Origin: DATEDA01 sp963789885
GTDB lineage: Bacteria; Pseudomonadota; Gammaproteobacteria; Burkholderiales; SG8-39
NCBI GenBank assembly: GCA_963789885.1
Contig: CAWBNB010000008.1
Location: 1 to 28,111, forward strand
Direction of reading: 5' to 3'
Length of the DNA stretch: 28,111 nt
Both the position numbers and the translations under genes were made by a program. The notes beneath the pieces were generated by a model. It did no database searches and had not been told where the DNA came from. It was given only the letters and a program-made list of their open reading frames with translations. Positions 16,252 to 23,240 of this stretch are shown here, in pieces (the first letter of the stretch is position 1; every line of letters starts with the position of its first letter).

Positions 16252-16282
16252 TTGACCTTCCCATGATGGTAAGGTTCAGGAT
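16252..16282 (+). promoter_or_regulatory. CueR-type promoter and operator of the DUF4396-cueR-DedA operon
   Basis: A -35 box TTGACC (16252-16257) and a weak -10 box CAGGAT (16277-16282) are 19 bp apart. Between them lies a dyad, ACCTTCCCA (16255-16263), TGA, TGGTAAGGT (16267-16275), with eight of nine positions complementary. This closely matches the E. coli copA CueR site (ACCTTCC...GGAAGGT). The long spacer and weak -10 are the hallmark of promoters that MerR proteins activate by DNA distortion. The site is 30 bp upstream of the first ATG. Confidence 0.85.
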
Positions 16283-16312
16283 GCGCCTGCCTACTTGGTC
16301 ACGGAAACGCTA

Positions 16313-16786
16313 ATGGAAGCCCATTCGCACCACTCTCATCAGGCGCCCGCCGCGCCGCTGGACCGCATCGCCCTCATGGCGACGCTGCATTGCCTGACCG
16401 GGTGCGCGATCGGCGAAGTGCTCGGCATGGTGATCGGCACGGCGCTCGGCTGGGGGAATCTCGCGACGATCGTCCTGGCGATCGCGCTCGCGTTCGTATC
16501 GGGGTACATCTTCACCATGGTCCCACTCGTGCGCGCCGGGATCGCCGTCCGCGCCGCGGCCCGCATCGCGCTCGCGGCCGACACCGTGTCGATCACGATC
16601 ATGGAGATCGTGGACAATCTCGTCATGCTCGTGATCCCGGGGGCGATGGCGGCAACGCTCGACACCCCGCTCTTCTGGGGAAGCCTCGCGGTGTCGCTTG
16701 CGATCGCGGGCGTCGCGGCCTATCCGGTGAACCGCTGGCTGATCGCGCGCGGCCGCGGCCACGCGCTCGCCCACGCCCACCACTAG
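16313..16786 (+). CDS. DUF4396 membrane protein with His-rich ends
   Basis: Predicted inner-membrane protein of 157 residues with about four helices. I start it at the ATG at 16313. Both ends carry His clusters: EAHSHHSHQ at the N-terminus and GHALAHAHH at the C-terminus. Helix one begins with LHCLTGCAIGEVLG (H26, C27 and C31 close together, E35). Helix three holds D90, and after it ITIMEIVDNLVMLVIPGAM places E98, D101 and several Met in or next to the membrane. The pattern fits DUF4396, whose activity is not known to me. Being the first gene behind a CueR promoter and followed at 9 bp by cueR itself, it is most likely a copper-response component, perhaps a transporter or a copper-binding membrane protein. 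Confidence 0.8.
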   Translation: MEAHSHHSHQAPAAPLDRIALMATLHCLTGCAIGEVLGMVIGTALGWGNLATIVLAIALAFVSGYIFTMVPLVRAGIAVRAAARIALAADTVSITIMEIVDNLVMLVIPGAMAATLDTPLFWGSLAVSLAIAGVAAYPVNRWLIARGRGHALAHAHH

Positions 16787-16795
16787 GGATCCGCC

Positions 16796-17236
16796 ATGAA
16801 CATCGGGCAAGCAGCGAAGCTCTCCGGGGTCTCCGCGAAGATGATCCGTCACTACGAGTCGCTCGGGCTCCTGCCGAAAGCGAGCCGGAGCGGGTCGGGC
16901 TACCGGCAGTACGGCACCAACGACGTGCACACGCTGCGCTTCGTCCGGCGCGCGCGGGATCTCGGGTTCGGCATCGGCGATATCGCCGGGCTGCTCGCGC
17001 TATGGCAGAACCGCCGGCGTGCGAGCGAGACGGTGAAGCGCGTCGCCCTCGCCCACATCGGCGAGCTCGCGACCCGCATCGAGGAGATGAAGGCGATGAA
17101 GCGGACGCTCGAGCATCTCGCCGCGCATTGCCACGGCGACGAGCGTCCCGACTGCCCGATCCTCGACGATCTGGCGGCGAACGCTGCGGACGCACGGCCG
17201 CTCGCGCCCGCGAAGCGGCCGGCGGCCTTCCGCTAA
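16796..17236 (+). CDS. cueR: CueR, MerR-family Cu(I)/Ag(I)-responsive activator
   Basis: Cytoplasmic copper sensor and transcription activator, 146 residues. The N-terminal winged helix is MNIGQAAKLSGVSAKMIRHY, then ESLGLLPKASRSGSGYRQYG. A dimerisation helix follows (SETVKRVALAHIGELATRIE). The Cu(I) loop CHGDERPDC carries C112 and C120, the same numbers as E. coli CueR, and S77 is present where +2-metal sensors such as ZntR have Cys. Together these mark it as a monovalent-metal sensor. The C-terminus is longer than in E. coli (AANAADARPLAPAKRPAAFR). It lies between DUF4396 (9-bp gap) and the DedA-rhodanese gene (16-bp gap), so it probably autoregulates from the 16252-16282 promoter and may also control copA. 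Confidence 0.95.
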   Translation: MNIGQAAKLSGVSAKMIRHYESLGLLPKASRSGSGYRQYGTNDVHTLRFVRRARDLGFGIGDIAGLLALWQNRRRASETVKRVALAHIGELATRIEEMKAMKRTLEHLAAHCHGDERPDCPILDDLAANAADARPLAPAKRPAAFR

Positions 17237-17252
17237 CCGGGCGGGGCACGGG

Positions 17253-18230
17253 ATGGAAACCGTCACCGCGAGCCTGCAGCACTACGGCGTGCTCCTCGTG
17301 TTCGCCAACGTGCTCCTGCAGCAGCTCGGCGCGCCGGTCCCAGCGTTTCCGACGCTGGTGCTCGCAGGCGCGCTCAGCGTCACCGGCGTCATCTCGGCGC
17401 CGGCGACGCTTGCTGCCGCGATCGTCGCGTCCCTCGTCGCGGATTCCGCCTGGTACGCCGCCGGCGTGCGGTATGGGCGCCCGGTGCTGACGACGCTCTG
17501 CCGGATCTCGCTCTCCCCGGACTCGTGCGTGCGTCAGAGCGAGGATCGGCTGGCGCGCTGGGGGGCGTGGGCGCTGCTGATCGGGAAGTTCGTGCCGGGT
17601 CTCTCGACGGTCGCGCCGCCGGTGGCCGGGCTCGTCGGAATGCGGCCGCGGACCTTCGCCCTGGCGTCGACCGCCGCGGCCGCGCTCTACCTCGGTCTCG
17701 CGGTCGCGCTCGGCGTGGTCTTCCACGATCAGGTGTACGAGGTTCTCGCCGCGGCCATGCGGCACGCGGCGGTCGCGGGGCTCGTGCTCGCCGCGCTCCT
17801 CGCCGCGTACGTCGGATACCGGTGGCTGCGGCGGTGGCGCTTCCTGCGCAGCCTGCCCGTCGCCCGCGTGTCGGTCGAGGAGGTCCGGCGGCGGATCGAA
17901 GCGGGCCGGGCGCCCGTGATCCTCGACGTGCGGTCGGCCGTCGCGCGCGCGCGGGAGCCCGGCATTCGCGGCGCCGTTGCGACCGACCCCGGTCAGCTCG
18001 ACACGATCCGGCCGCTGTTCGCGCCCGACCAGTCGATCGTGGTCTACTGCAGCTGCCCGAACGAAGCGAGCGCGGCGCTCGTCGCCGACGCGCTGACAAA
18101 AGCCGGCTTCACCGACGTCCGGGCGCTCGCGGGCGGGCTCGACGCGTGGATCGCCGCCGGACTGCCGCTCGCGGCATCGGAGAGCGCGCCGGAAGCTACA
18201 GCCGTACCATCGGGTTGCCCTGCCTGTTGA
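17253..18230 (+). CDS. DedA/VTT-domain membrane protein fused to a C-terminal rhodanese domain
   Basis: Protein of 325 residues. Residues about 1-190 are a DedA-family (SNARE-associated/VTT) membrane domain, with the re-entrant loop LGAPVPAFPTLVLAGAL near residue 26 and the second signature GKFVPGLSTVAPPVAGLVGM near residue 111. A basic linker (RWLRRWRFLRS) leads to a rhodanese fold from about 205: VSVEEVRRRIEAG, VILDVRS, then the active-site segment VVYCSCPNEASA with C266 and C268, and GGLDAWIAAGLPL. The last residues are SGCPAC, two more cysteines. DedA proteins act in lipid or small-molecule translocation; rhodaneses handle persulfide sulfur. As the last gene of the CueR operon it may link thiol or persulfide chemistry to copper stress; this is inference. 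Confidence 0.88.
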   Translation: METVTASLQHYGVLLVFANVLLQQLGAPVPAFPTLVLAGALSVTGVISAPATLAAAIVASLVADSAWYAAGVRYGRPVLTTLCRISLSPDSCVRQSEDRLARWGAWALLIGKFVPGLSTVAPPVAGLVGMRPRTFALASTAAAALYLGLAVALGVVFHDQVYEVLAAAMRHAAVAGLVLAALLAAYVGYRWLRRWRFLRSLPVARVSVEEVRRRIEAGRAPVILDVRSAVARAREPGIRGAVATDPGQLDTIRPLFAPDQSIVVYCSCPNEASAALVADALTKAGFTDVRALAGGLDAWIAAGLPLAASESAPEATAVPSGCPAC

Positions 18231-18283
18231 TTGGGCCGCACCGATGCAATCCAGGGAACGCCGGCCGTCCCGCCCGGACTAAG

Positions 18284-18301
18284 CATTACGGCCCCGTAAT
18301 G
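18284..18301 (+). promoter_or_regulatory. Perfect palindrome upstream of cusR, probable response-regulator operator
   Basis: CATTACGG, two bases CC, CCGTAATG: 8-bp arms fully complementary. It lies 43 bp upstream of the preferred cusR ATG. CusR/CopR/CzcR regulators bind short dyads and commonly autoregulate, so this is a likely binding site; direct evidence is lacking. Confidence 0.6.
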
Positions 18302-18344
18302 GCGCCCACCCGGACGCACCGCTAGGATGCCTGACCGATCCGCC

Positions 18345-19016
18345 ATGCACATCCTCATCGTCGAAGACGAGCGGAAGACCCGCGAGTACCTGCAGAAGGG
18401 GCTCGGCGAGAGCGGCTACGTCGTCGACACGGCGGCCGACGGCGTCGACGGCCTGCACCTCGCGCTCACCGGCGACTACGACCTCGTCATCCTCGACATC
18501 ATGCTGCCGGGCGCCGACGGCCGCCAGGTGCTGCGCGCGCTCCGCCGCGAGAAGCCGACCCCGGTCGTGTTCCTCACCGCGCGCGACGAGCTCGAGGACC
18601 GCGTCGGCGGGCTCGAGCTCGGCGCCGACGACTACCTGGTGAAGCCGTTCGCCTTCGCCGAGCTCCTCGCCCGCGTGCGCACGGTGCTCCGCCGCGGGGC
18701 GCCGCGCGAGCCCGAGGTCCTGAAGATCGCCGACCTTGAAGTCGACGTGATCCGCCGCCGCGCGCGACGCGGGGAGGAGCGGATCAACCTGACCAACCAG
18801 GAGTTCGCCCTGCTGTCGCTCCTCGCACGCCGCATGGGCGAAGTGCTCTCGCGCAGCTACATCACCTCGCAGGTGTGGGACATCAACTTCGACACCGACA
18901 CCAACGTCGTCGAGGTGGCGGTCCGGCGGCTCCGCGCGAAGCTCGACGACCCGTACCCGCGCAAGCTCGTGCACACCGTACGCGGCATGGGGTACGTGCT
19001 TGAAGACCGCGGCTGA
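18345..19016 (+). CDS. cusR: CusR/CopR-type OmpR-family response regulator
   Basis: DNA-binding response regulator for periplasmic copper (heavy-metal) sensing. I prefer the ATG at 18345 because the receiver domain begins there (MHILIVEDERKTREYLQKGL); an ATG at 18327 would add six residues. Receiver landmarks are the acidic pair ED at 7-8, phospho-acceptor D51 (LVILDIMLPG), T78 (FLTARDE) and K100 (YLVKPFAF). The C-terminal winged helix (LTNQEFALLSLLARRMGEVL, then SYITSQVWDINFDTDTNVVE and RRLRAKLDDPY) is typical of heavy-metal regulators. It overlaps the sensor kinase gene by 17 bp. The targets are probably the cus genes and czcE-like gene nearby. Confidence 0.92.
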   Translation: MHILIVEDERKTREYLQKGLGESGYVVDTAADGVDGLHLALTGDYDLVILDIMLPGADGRQVLRALRREKPTPVVFLTARDELEDRVGGLELGADDYLVKPFAFAELLARVRTVLRRGAPREPEVLKIADLEVDVIRRRARRGEERINLTNQEFALLSLLARRMGEVLSRSYITSQVWDINFDTDTNVVEVAVRRLRAKLDDPYPRKLVHTVRGMGYVLEDRG

Positions 19017-20433
19017 GCGCGCCTGGCAGACGTCGATCGCGCTGCGCCTCGCGATCGGCTTCATCGGCGTTGCCGTGACGCTACTCGCCGGGATCGGCCT
19101 CTACCTCGATCGCGCCCTCGAGCAGCAGCTCGCCGACGTCGATGCGCACGAGCTCGCGAGCAAGCTCCCGCTCCTCCGCCGCAATCTCGAACGGAGCCGC
19201 TCGCTCGAGGAGTTCGGTGCGAAGCCGCACCGCTTCCTGGATGCCGTTCTCGGCAACACGAACCTCTCGGTGGTGCTGCGGCACGCGGACGGCCGGATCA
19301 TCGCGTCGGCCGGACCCGGTGCGGACGCAGCGTTGACGCTCGCGGGCGCACCGGAGGCCGTGCCCGGGGACCGCGCCGAGCGAACGATCGTCGCCGGGCG
19401 CGACGGTCGCGAGCTGCGAGTGATGACGCAGTGGAGCGAGCTCGGCGATCCGGCGAAGACCCCGGTGAACATCGTGGTCGCGCTCGACGTCACGCATCAC
19501 GACGAGATCGTCCGGCTCTATCGCGAGCAGATCATCCTGGCGGTGGTGATCGCCGCGCTCGCCGCCGGCCTGCTCGGCGCGCTCGTCGCGCGCACCGGGC
19601 TCGCGCCGCTCCGCTCGCTCGCACGGCGCGCCGGGGCGATCTCGGCGAGCCGGCTCGACGAGCGCCTGCCGTCCGCGGGAGTGCCGTCGGAGCTGCGCGA
19701 GCTCGCCGACGCGTTCAACCGCACGCTGCAGCGGCTGGAGGATTCGTTCCGGCGCCTCTCGCAGTTCTCCGCCGATCTCGCGCACGATCTGCGCACGCCG
19801 ATCGGCAACCTGCTCGGCGAGGCGCAGGTCGCCCTGAACCGCCCGCGCACCGCCGCGGAGTACGAGGCGGTGATCGCCTCGAGCGTCGAGGAGCTCGAGC
19901 GCATCAACCGGATGATCGACGGAATGCTCTTCCTCGCGCGAAGCGACGACGTCCAGGCATCGCTCGATCTCCGTCCGGTCGACGCCAGCGCCGAAGTGGA
20001 CCGTCTGATCGAGTACTACGAGGGCCTCGCGTCGGAGGCCGGCGTCGGCATCCGCCGCGTCGGGGACCTCACGCTGCGCGCCGACGCGACGCTCTTCCGG
20101 CGTGCGATCGCGAACCTCGTGTCGAACGCGATCGCGCATACGCCACGCGGCAGCGAGATCACGGTCGCGCTCGGCGCCGTGCCGGACGGCGGTGCCGAGG
20201 TGGCGGTCTCCAACCCCGGTCCGGGAATTCCGCGCGAGCTCCTGCCGCGCGTGTTCGACCGGTTCTTCCGCGCGGAGGCTTCGCGTCCCGATTCCGCGAA
20301 AGGTTCGGGGCTCGGGCTCGCGATCGTCAAGTCGATCGTCGAGCTGCACGGCGGCGGCATCGAGGCGAGCAGCGAGCCCGGCGCGCTCACGACGTTCCGG
20401 ATGCTCTTCCCGCGCGGCGCGATTACCGAATAG
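19000..20433 (+). CDS. cusS: CusS/CopS-type heavy-metal sensor histidine kinase
   Basis: Inner-membrane sensor kinase of 477 residues that senses metal in the periplasm and phosphorylates CusR. The first in-frame start is TTG at 19000, overlapping cusR. Two membrane helices (about 12-36 and 178-197) flank a periplasmic sensor of about 140 residues, which contains H95 and the HH pair at 166-167 near the second helix. A HAMP linker follows (RTGLAPLRSLARRAGAISAS). The catalytic core has the H-box FSADLAHDLRTPIGNL with H262, the N-box NLVSNAIAHT, DRFFRAEASRP and GSGLGLAIVKSIVELHGG. It is followed by the CzcE-like gene on the same strand. Confidence 0.92.
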   Translation: MKTAAERAWQTSIALRLAIGFIGVAVTLLAGIGLYLDRALEQQLADVDAHELASKLPLLRRNLERSRSLEEFGAKPHRFLDAVLGNTNLSVVLRHADGRIIASAGPGADAALTLAGAPEAVPGDRAERTIVAGRDGRELRVMTQWSELGDPAKTPVNIVVALDVTHHDEIVRLYREQIILAVVIAALAAGLLGALVARTGLAPLRSLARRAGAISASRLDERLPSAGVPSELRELADAFNRTLQRLEDSFRRLSQFSADLAHDLRTPIGNLLGEAQVALNRPRTAAEYEAVIASSVEELERINRMIDGMLFLARSDDVQASLDLRPVDASAEVDRLIEYYEGLASEAGVGIRRVGDLTLRADATLFRRAIANLVSNAIAHTPRGSEITVALGAVPDGGAEVAVSNPGPGIPRELLPRVFDRFFRAEASRPDSAKGSGLGLAIVKSIVELHGGGIEASSEPGALTTFRMLFPRGAITE

Positions 20434-20448
20434 TAACTGCGCAGTCAG

Positions 20449-20464
20449 CGCCGCGTCCGCGGCG
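20449..20464 (+). other. GC-rich hairpin after cusS
   Basis: Seven-bp perfect arms (CGCCGCG / CGCGGCG) around TC, 15 bp after the cusS stop. Together with the next inverted repeat it may attenuate read-through from cusRS into the CzcE-like gene. No T-run follows. Confidence 0.35.
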
Positions 20465-20484
20465 GCCCATCAACATCGCACGCA

Positions 20485-20502
20485 CTGCCGAGCCCTCGGC
20501 AG
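20485..20502 (+). promoter_or_regulatory. Perfect 8-2-8 palindrome upstream of the CzcE-like gene
   Basis: CTGCCGAG, CC, CTCGGCAG: fully complementary arms, 31 bp before the ATG of the CzcE-like gene. It has the same 8-2-8 geometry and CC centre as the palindrome before cusR, though a different arm sequence. It may be an operator or a hairpin near the ribosome site. Confidence 0.45.
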
Positions 20503-20533
20503 ATGACTAAATTCCATTCCCAAGGAGTTCCTG

Positions 20534-20896
20534 ATGAAAGACGCTCTCCGTCCGCTCGCTGCTGCCGCGGTGCTCGCCACCTCCGCGCTCTACTTCGCCG
20601 ACGCGTCCGCCGCAACCTACGATCCGAAGGGCTGGAACGGCACGCCGGTGACCCAGGGCCGAGCCGATCGCGTCGTGGAGATCACGCCGTCGACGCGCGT
20701 CGTGAACGTCGGCGAGAACCAGATCGTGAAGTTCGTGGTGCACGGGTCCGCGGGACGCGACGAGAGCTTCATGTGGCAGTTCAACGGCGCGCGGAGCGTG
20801 ATCCCCCTCGCCGCAATCGCGCCGGACGGCGCGCTCGCGCAGGCGGTCAACGTGTACGTCGCCCCGGATCCGCTGGAAGGGTCGTTGGCCGAGTAG
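20534..20896 (+). CDS. czcE: CzcE-like periplasmic metal-binding protein
   Basis: Secreted protein of 120 residues. The signal peptide MKDALRPLAAAAVLATSALY ends near ADASA. The mature domain follows the CzcE pattern: RADRVVEITPSTRVVNVGEN, QIVKFVVHG, a Trp/Phe core SFMWQFNGARSVIPLAAIAP and the ending VNVYVAPDPLEG. In Cupriavidus CzcE is a periplasmic protein that binds Cu(II) and is controlled by czcRS next to it; here it also sits directly downstream of a CusRS-type pair. AAGGAG precedes the ATG by six bases. Metal ligands cannot be assigned with confidence; H70 and M79 are candidates. It converges on the oxidoreductase gene across a hairpin. Confidence 0.8.
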   Translation: MKDALRPLAAAAVLATSALYFADASAATYDPKGWNGTPVTQGRADRVVEITPSTRVVNVGENQIVKFVVHGSAGRDESFMWQFNGARSVIPLAAIAPDGALAQAVNVYVAPDPLEGSLAE

Positions 20897-20952
20897 CCTG
20901 CCCGGTCGCTCTCACCCGCTCTCCCTCCTCCTCCCCCTCGGCGGGTGGGGGC

Positions 20953-20977
20953 GACCGGCGGCACCTGACCGCCGGTC
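20953..20977. terminator. Hairpin between convergent genes, probable bidirectional terminator
   Basis: Nine-bp perfect arms (GACCGGCGG / CCGCCGGTC) around a 7-nt loop, between the stop of the CzcE-like gene and the stop of the convergent oxidoreductase gene, which it overlaps by two bases. No T-run is visible on either side, so termination strength is uncertain. Confidence 0.5.
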
Positions 20978-21959
20978 AGGGCACCAGCACCAGCGGGCCG
21001 GTGGTCTGCCCGCCTTCGAGCAGCCGGTGCGCTTCGGCGGCCTGCTCGAGCGGCAGGCGACGAGGCGCGGCGGGCCGCAACGCACCGCCCACGAGCGCGT
21101 CGAACAGCTCCCGCGCCGCAGCCTCCAGCTCCGCGCGATTCGCGGTGTAATCGCTGAACCGCACCCACGAGACCGATAGGCTGCCGCGGTCGCGCAGCTC
21201 GTTGACCGAGAAGGGCGGCACGAGACCGGAGGAGTTGCCGAAGCACACCAGGTGGCCGCGCGGCGCGAGGCAGGAGAACGAGCCCTCCCAGGTCGCGCGA
21301 CCGACGGGATCGTAGACGACCGGCACCCCGCCGCCGGAGAGATCGCGCACTCGCGCCGGCCAATCGTCGCGGCCGCGTACGAAGACTGCTTCGTAGCCCG
21401 CGCCGCGCGCGGCGTCGACCTTGCTCTCGGCGCCGACGACGCCGATCGCGCGCGCGCCGATCGCCCGCAGCCACTGGCCGGCGAGCATCCCGACCCCGCC
21501 GGCTGCCGAGTGGAACACGACCCAGGCGCCCGGCGGAACGCGGAACACGCGGCGCACGAGCATGTGCACGGTCAGTCCCTTGAGCAGGACGGCGGCCGCG
21601 ATCTCGTCCGGAACGCCCGCCGGAAGCGCCACGCAGCGCTCGGCCGGGAAGTTCCTCACGTCGCGGTACGACCCTAGCGGAGCCGAGGCGTACGCGACTC
21701 GATCGCCGACGCGGAAGCGCTCGACGCCTTCGCCCAGCGCCTCGACCAGGCCCGCCGCTTCCATGCCGAGCACCAGCGGCGTCGGCATCGCGCGCAGCGG
21801 CGCGTAGTCGCCGCGCCGGCCGTGCACGTCGGTGAAGTTCACGCCGATGGCGGTCTGGCGGATGCGCACCTCGCCCGGACCCGGCGCGCTGTCCGGGGCC
21901 ACGCGCGCCTGCAGAACTTCCGGACCGCCGAAACGGTCGATCGCGATCTCGCGTGCCAT
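20976..21959 (-). CDS. Quinone oxidoreductase-like, medium-chain dehydrogenase/reductase family
   Basis: Cytoplasmic NAD(P)H-dependent oxidoreductase of 327 residues, intact. The N-terminal GroES-like domain reads FGGPEVLQARVAPDSAPGPG, IGVNFTDVHGRRGDY and GMEAAGLVEALGEGVERFRV. The Rossmann domain has SAAGGVGMLAGQW (glycine motif about 152-157), then GAESKVDAARGAGYEAVF and VYDPVGRATWEGS. No structural zinc-cysteine lobe is present, which places it with the zinc-free quinone oxidoreductase group. Its ATG at 21957-21959 immediately follows the MFS stop, with GGAG within the end of the MFS gene as ribosome site. It is the last gene of the tcuA-prpF-MFS operon. Its true substrate is unknown; an enoyl or quinone substrate is possible. 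Confidence 0.88.
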   Translation of the reverse strand: MAREIAIDRFGGPEVLQARVAPDSAPGPGEVRIRQTAIGVNFTDVHGRRGDYAPLRAMPTPLVLGMEAAGLVEALGEGVERFRVGDRVAYASAPLGSYRDVRNFPAERCVALPAGVPDEIAAAVLLKGLTVHMLVRRVFRVPPGAWVVFHSAAGGVGMLAGQWLRAIGARAIGVVGAESKVDAARGAGYEAVFVRGRDDWPARVRDLSGGGVPVVYDPVGRATWEGSFSCLAPRGHLVCFGNSSGLVPPFSVNELRDRGSLSVSWVRFSDYTANRAELEAAARELFDALVGGALRPAAPRRLPLEQAAEAHRLLEGGQTTGPLVLVP

Positions 21960-23174
21960 CTATCTCCTCATGCGCAAGAGCTGCACCGCCAAGACCGCCT
22001 GGACGGTCACCGAGAGCGCGAGCGCGGCGGAATAGCCGGCCGGGTCCCAGCCGCCGGTCGCGGTGCGAGGCCAGAGATCGAGGATCCAGCCGATCGCCGC
22101 CTGCAGCAGGAAGGCCCCGCCCAGCGTCAGCGTATTGACGGCGGTCGCCACGCGCCCCATCTGCTCGGCCGGGAACATCTGGCCGACCGCGACGTAGCCC
22201 GGCGCCGCGCCGGCGGCGCAGAACGCGAAGAGGAGCCACAGGATCGTGACTCCCGGGCCGGCCGGCTGCAGCGCGAGCCCGATCTGCGCGGCCAGCTGGC
22301 CGGCGCTGCACGCCAACGGCACCAGCGCCGCGGACAAGCCGCGCGCCTGCGCGCGGCTGCTCGCCGCGCCGATGGACAGCGCGCCCGCCATCATGGTGAG
22401 CGTGTAGAGAAGCAATGTATTCGCTCTCGCCTGGCCGTCATAGCCGGCGACGTCGCGCAGCCACGGCCCGGCCCACAGGCCGAGATACGTGAAATTGAGG
22501 ACCGACAGTATCGCGACCGCCGGTCCGAAGCGCCAGAAGAGCGGCGAGCGGAAGACCGATGCCGTCACCGACAGCTCGGCCCTCAGTCCGCCCTGCTTTG
22601 CGGCCGCAGGCTTCTCCGGTACCGAGAGGAAGATCCACAGCGCCACAGCTGCCGCGATCCCGCACAGTAGCCATAGCACGCCGCGCCAGCCGAGCGACGG
22701 CAGCGCCGCCTGGACCGGGGCCGTGGTGAGCACGCTGCCGAGCCCGCCGATCGCCACCGCGATGCCGGTCACTCTCGCCACTTTCGCGGGCGCGAACCAC
22801 TGGGTGTTCGCCTTGATGACCGCGATCAGCCCGGCCGAGACACCGACGCCGATGATCACGCGCGCGAGGACGAAGCCGCCCAGGCTGTCGGACAGCGCGA
22901 ACACGGCGAAGCCGGCGGCGGCAAGGAGGCTGAGCGCCCCCTGCACGCGCCGCGGCCCGAGTCGGTCGAGCGCGACGCCGTCCGGGAGCTGCGCCACGGC
23001 GTAGGCGGCGAGCATGCTCGCCGCGAGCAGCCCGAGCTCGCGCCCGGACAGCGAAAACTCCACCGCCAGCACCGGCCCGATGATCGCCATGACGGTGCGC
23101 GCGGCCTGATTGATCAGGCCGAGCGTCGCCAGTGGCAGCGTAACGCTCAGGAAGAGGCGCCAATCGGCGATCAT
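21960..23174 (-). CDS. MFS transporter
   Basis: Inner-membrane major facilitator permease, 404 residues with about 12 hydrophobic segments, intact. The motif A-like loop after the second segment reads LPDGVALDRLGPRRVQGAL. Segment five region has GLGSVLTTAPVQAALPSLGW, and a charged central loop (VPEKPAAAKQGGLRAELS) divides the two halves. The sequence fits the nitrate/cyanate/sugar-phosphate-like broad MFS group, not a recognisable TcuC citrate symporter. It lies 66 bp after the PrpF-like gene and abuts the oxidoreductase gene, so it is probably the uptake system of this operon, for a small carboxylate by context. The ATG at 23172-23174 is used. Confidence 0.88.
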   Translation of the reverse strand: MIADWRLFLSVTLPLATLGLINQAARTVMAIIGPVLAVEFSLSGRELGLLAASMLAAYAVAQLPDGVALDRLGPRRVQGALSLLAAAGFAVFALSDSLGGFVLARVIIGVGVSAGLIAVIKANTQWFAPAKVARVTGIAVAIGGLGSVLTTAPVQAALPSLGWRGVLWLLCGIAAAVALWIFLSVPEKPAAAKQGGLRAELSVTASVFRSPLFWRFGPAVAILSVLNFTYLGLWAGPWLRDVAGYDGQARANTLLLYTLTMMAGALSIGAASSRAQARGLSAALVPLACSAGQLAAQIGLALQPAGPGVTILWLLFAFCAAGAAPGYVAVGQMFPAEQMGRVATAVNTLTLGGAFLLQAAIGWILDLWPRTATGGWDPAGYSAALALSVTVQAVLAVQLLRMRR

Positions 23175-23240
23175 GGACCGTTCACGGCGCGCGGCATGCG
23201 ATCGCCGGTCGCTGCGGCGCCGCGATGTCGCGGCGGCACA

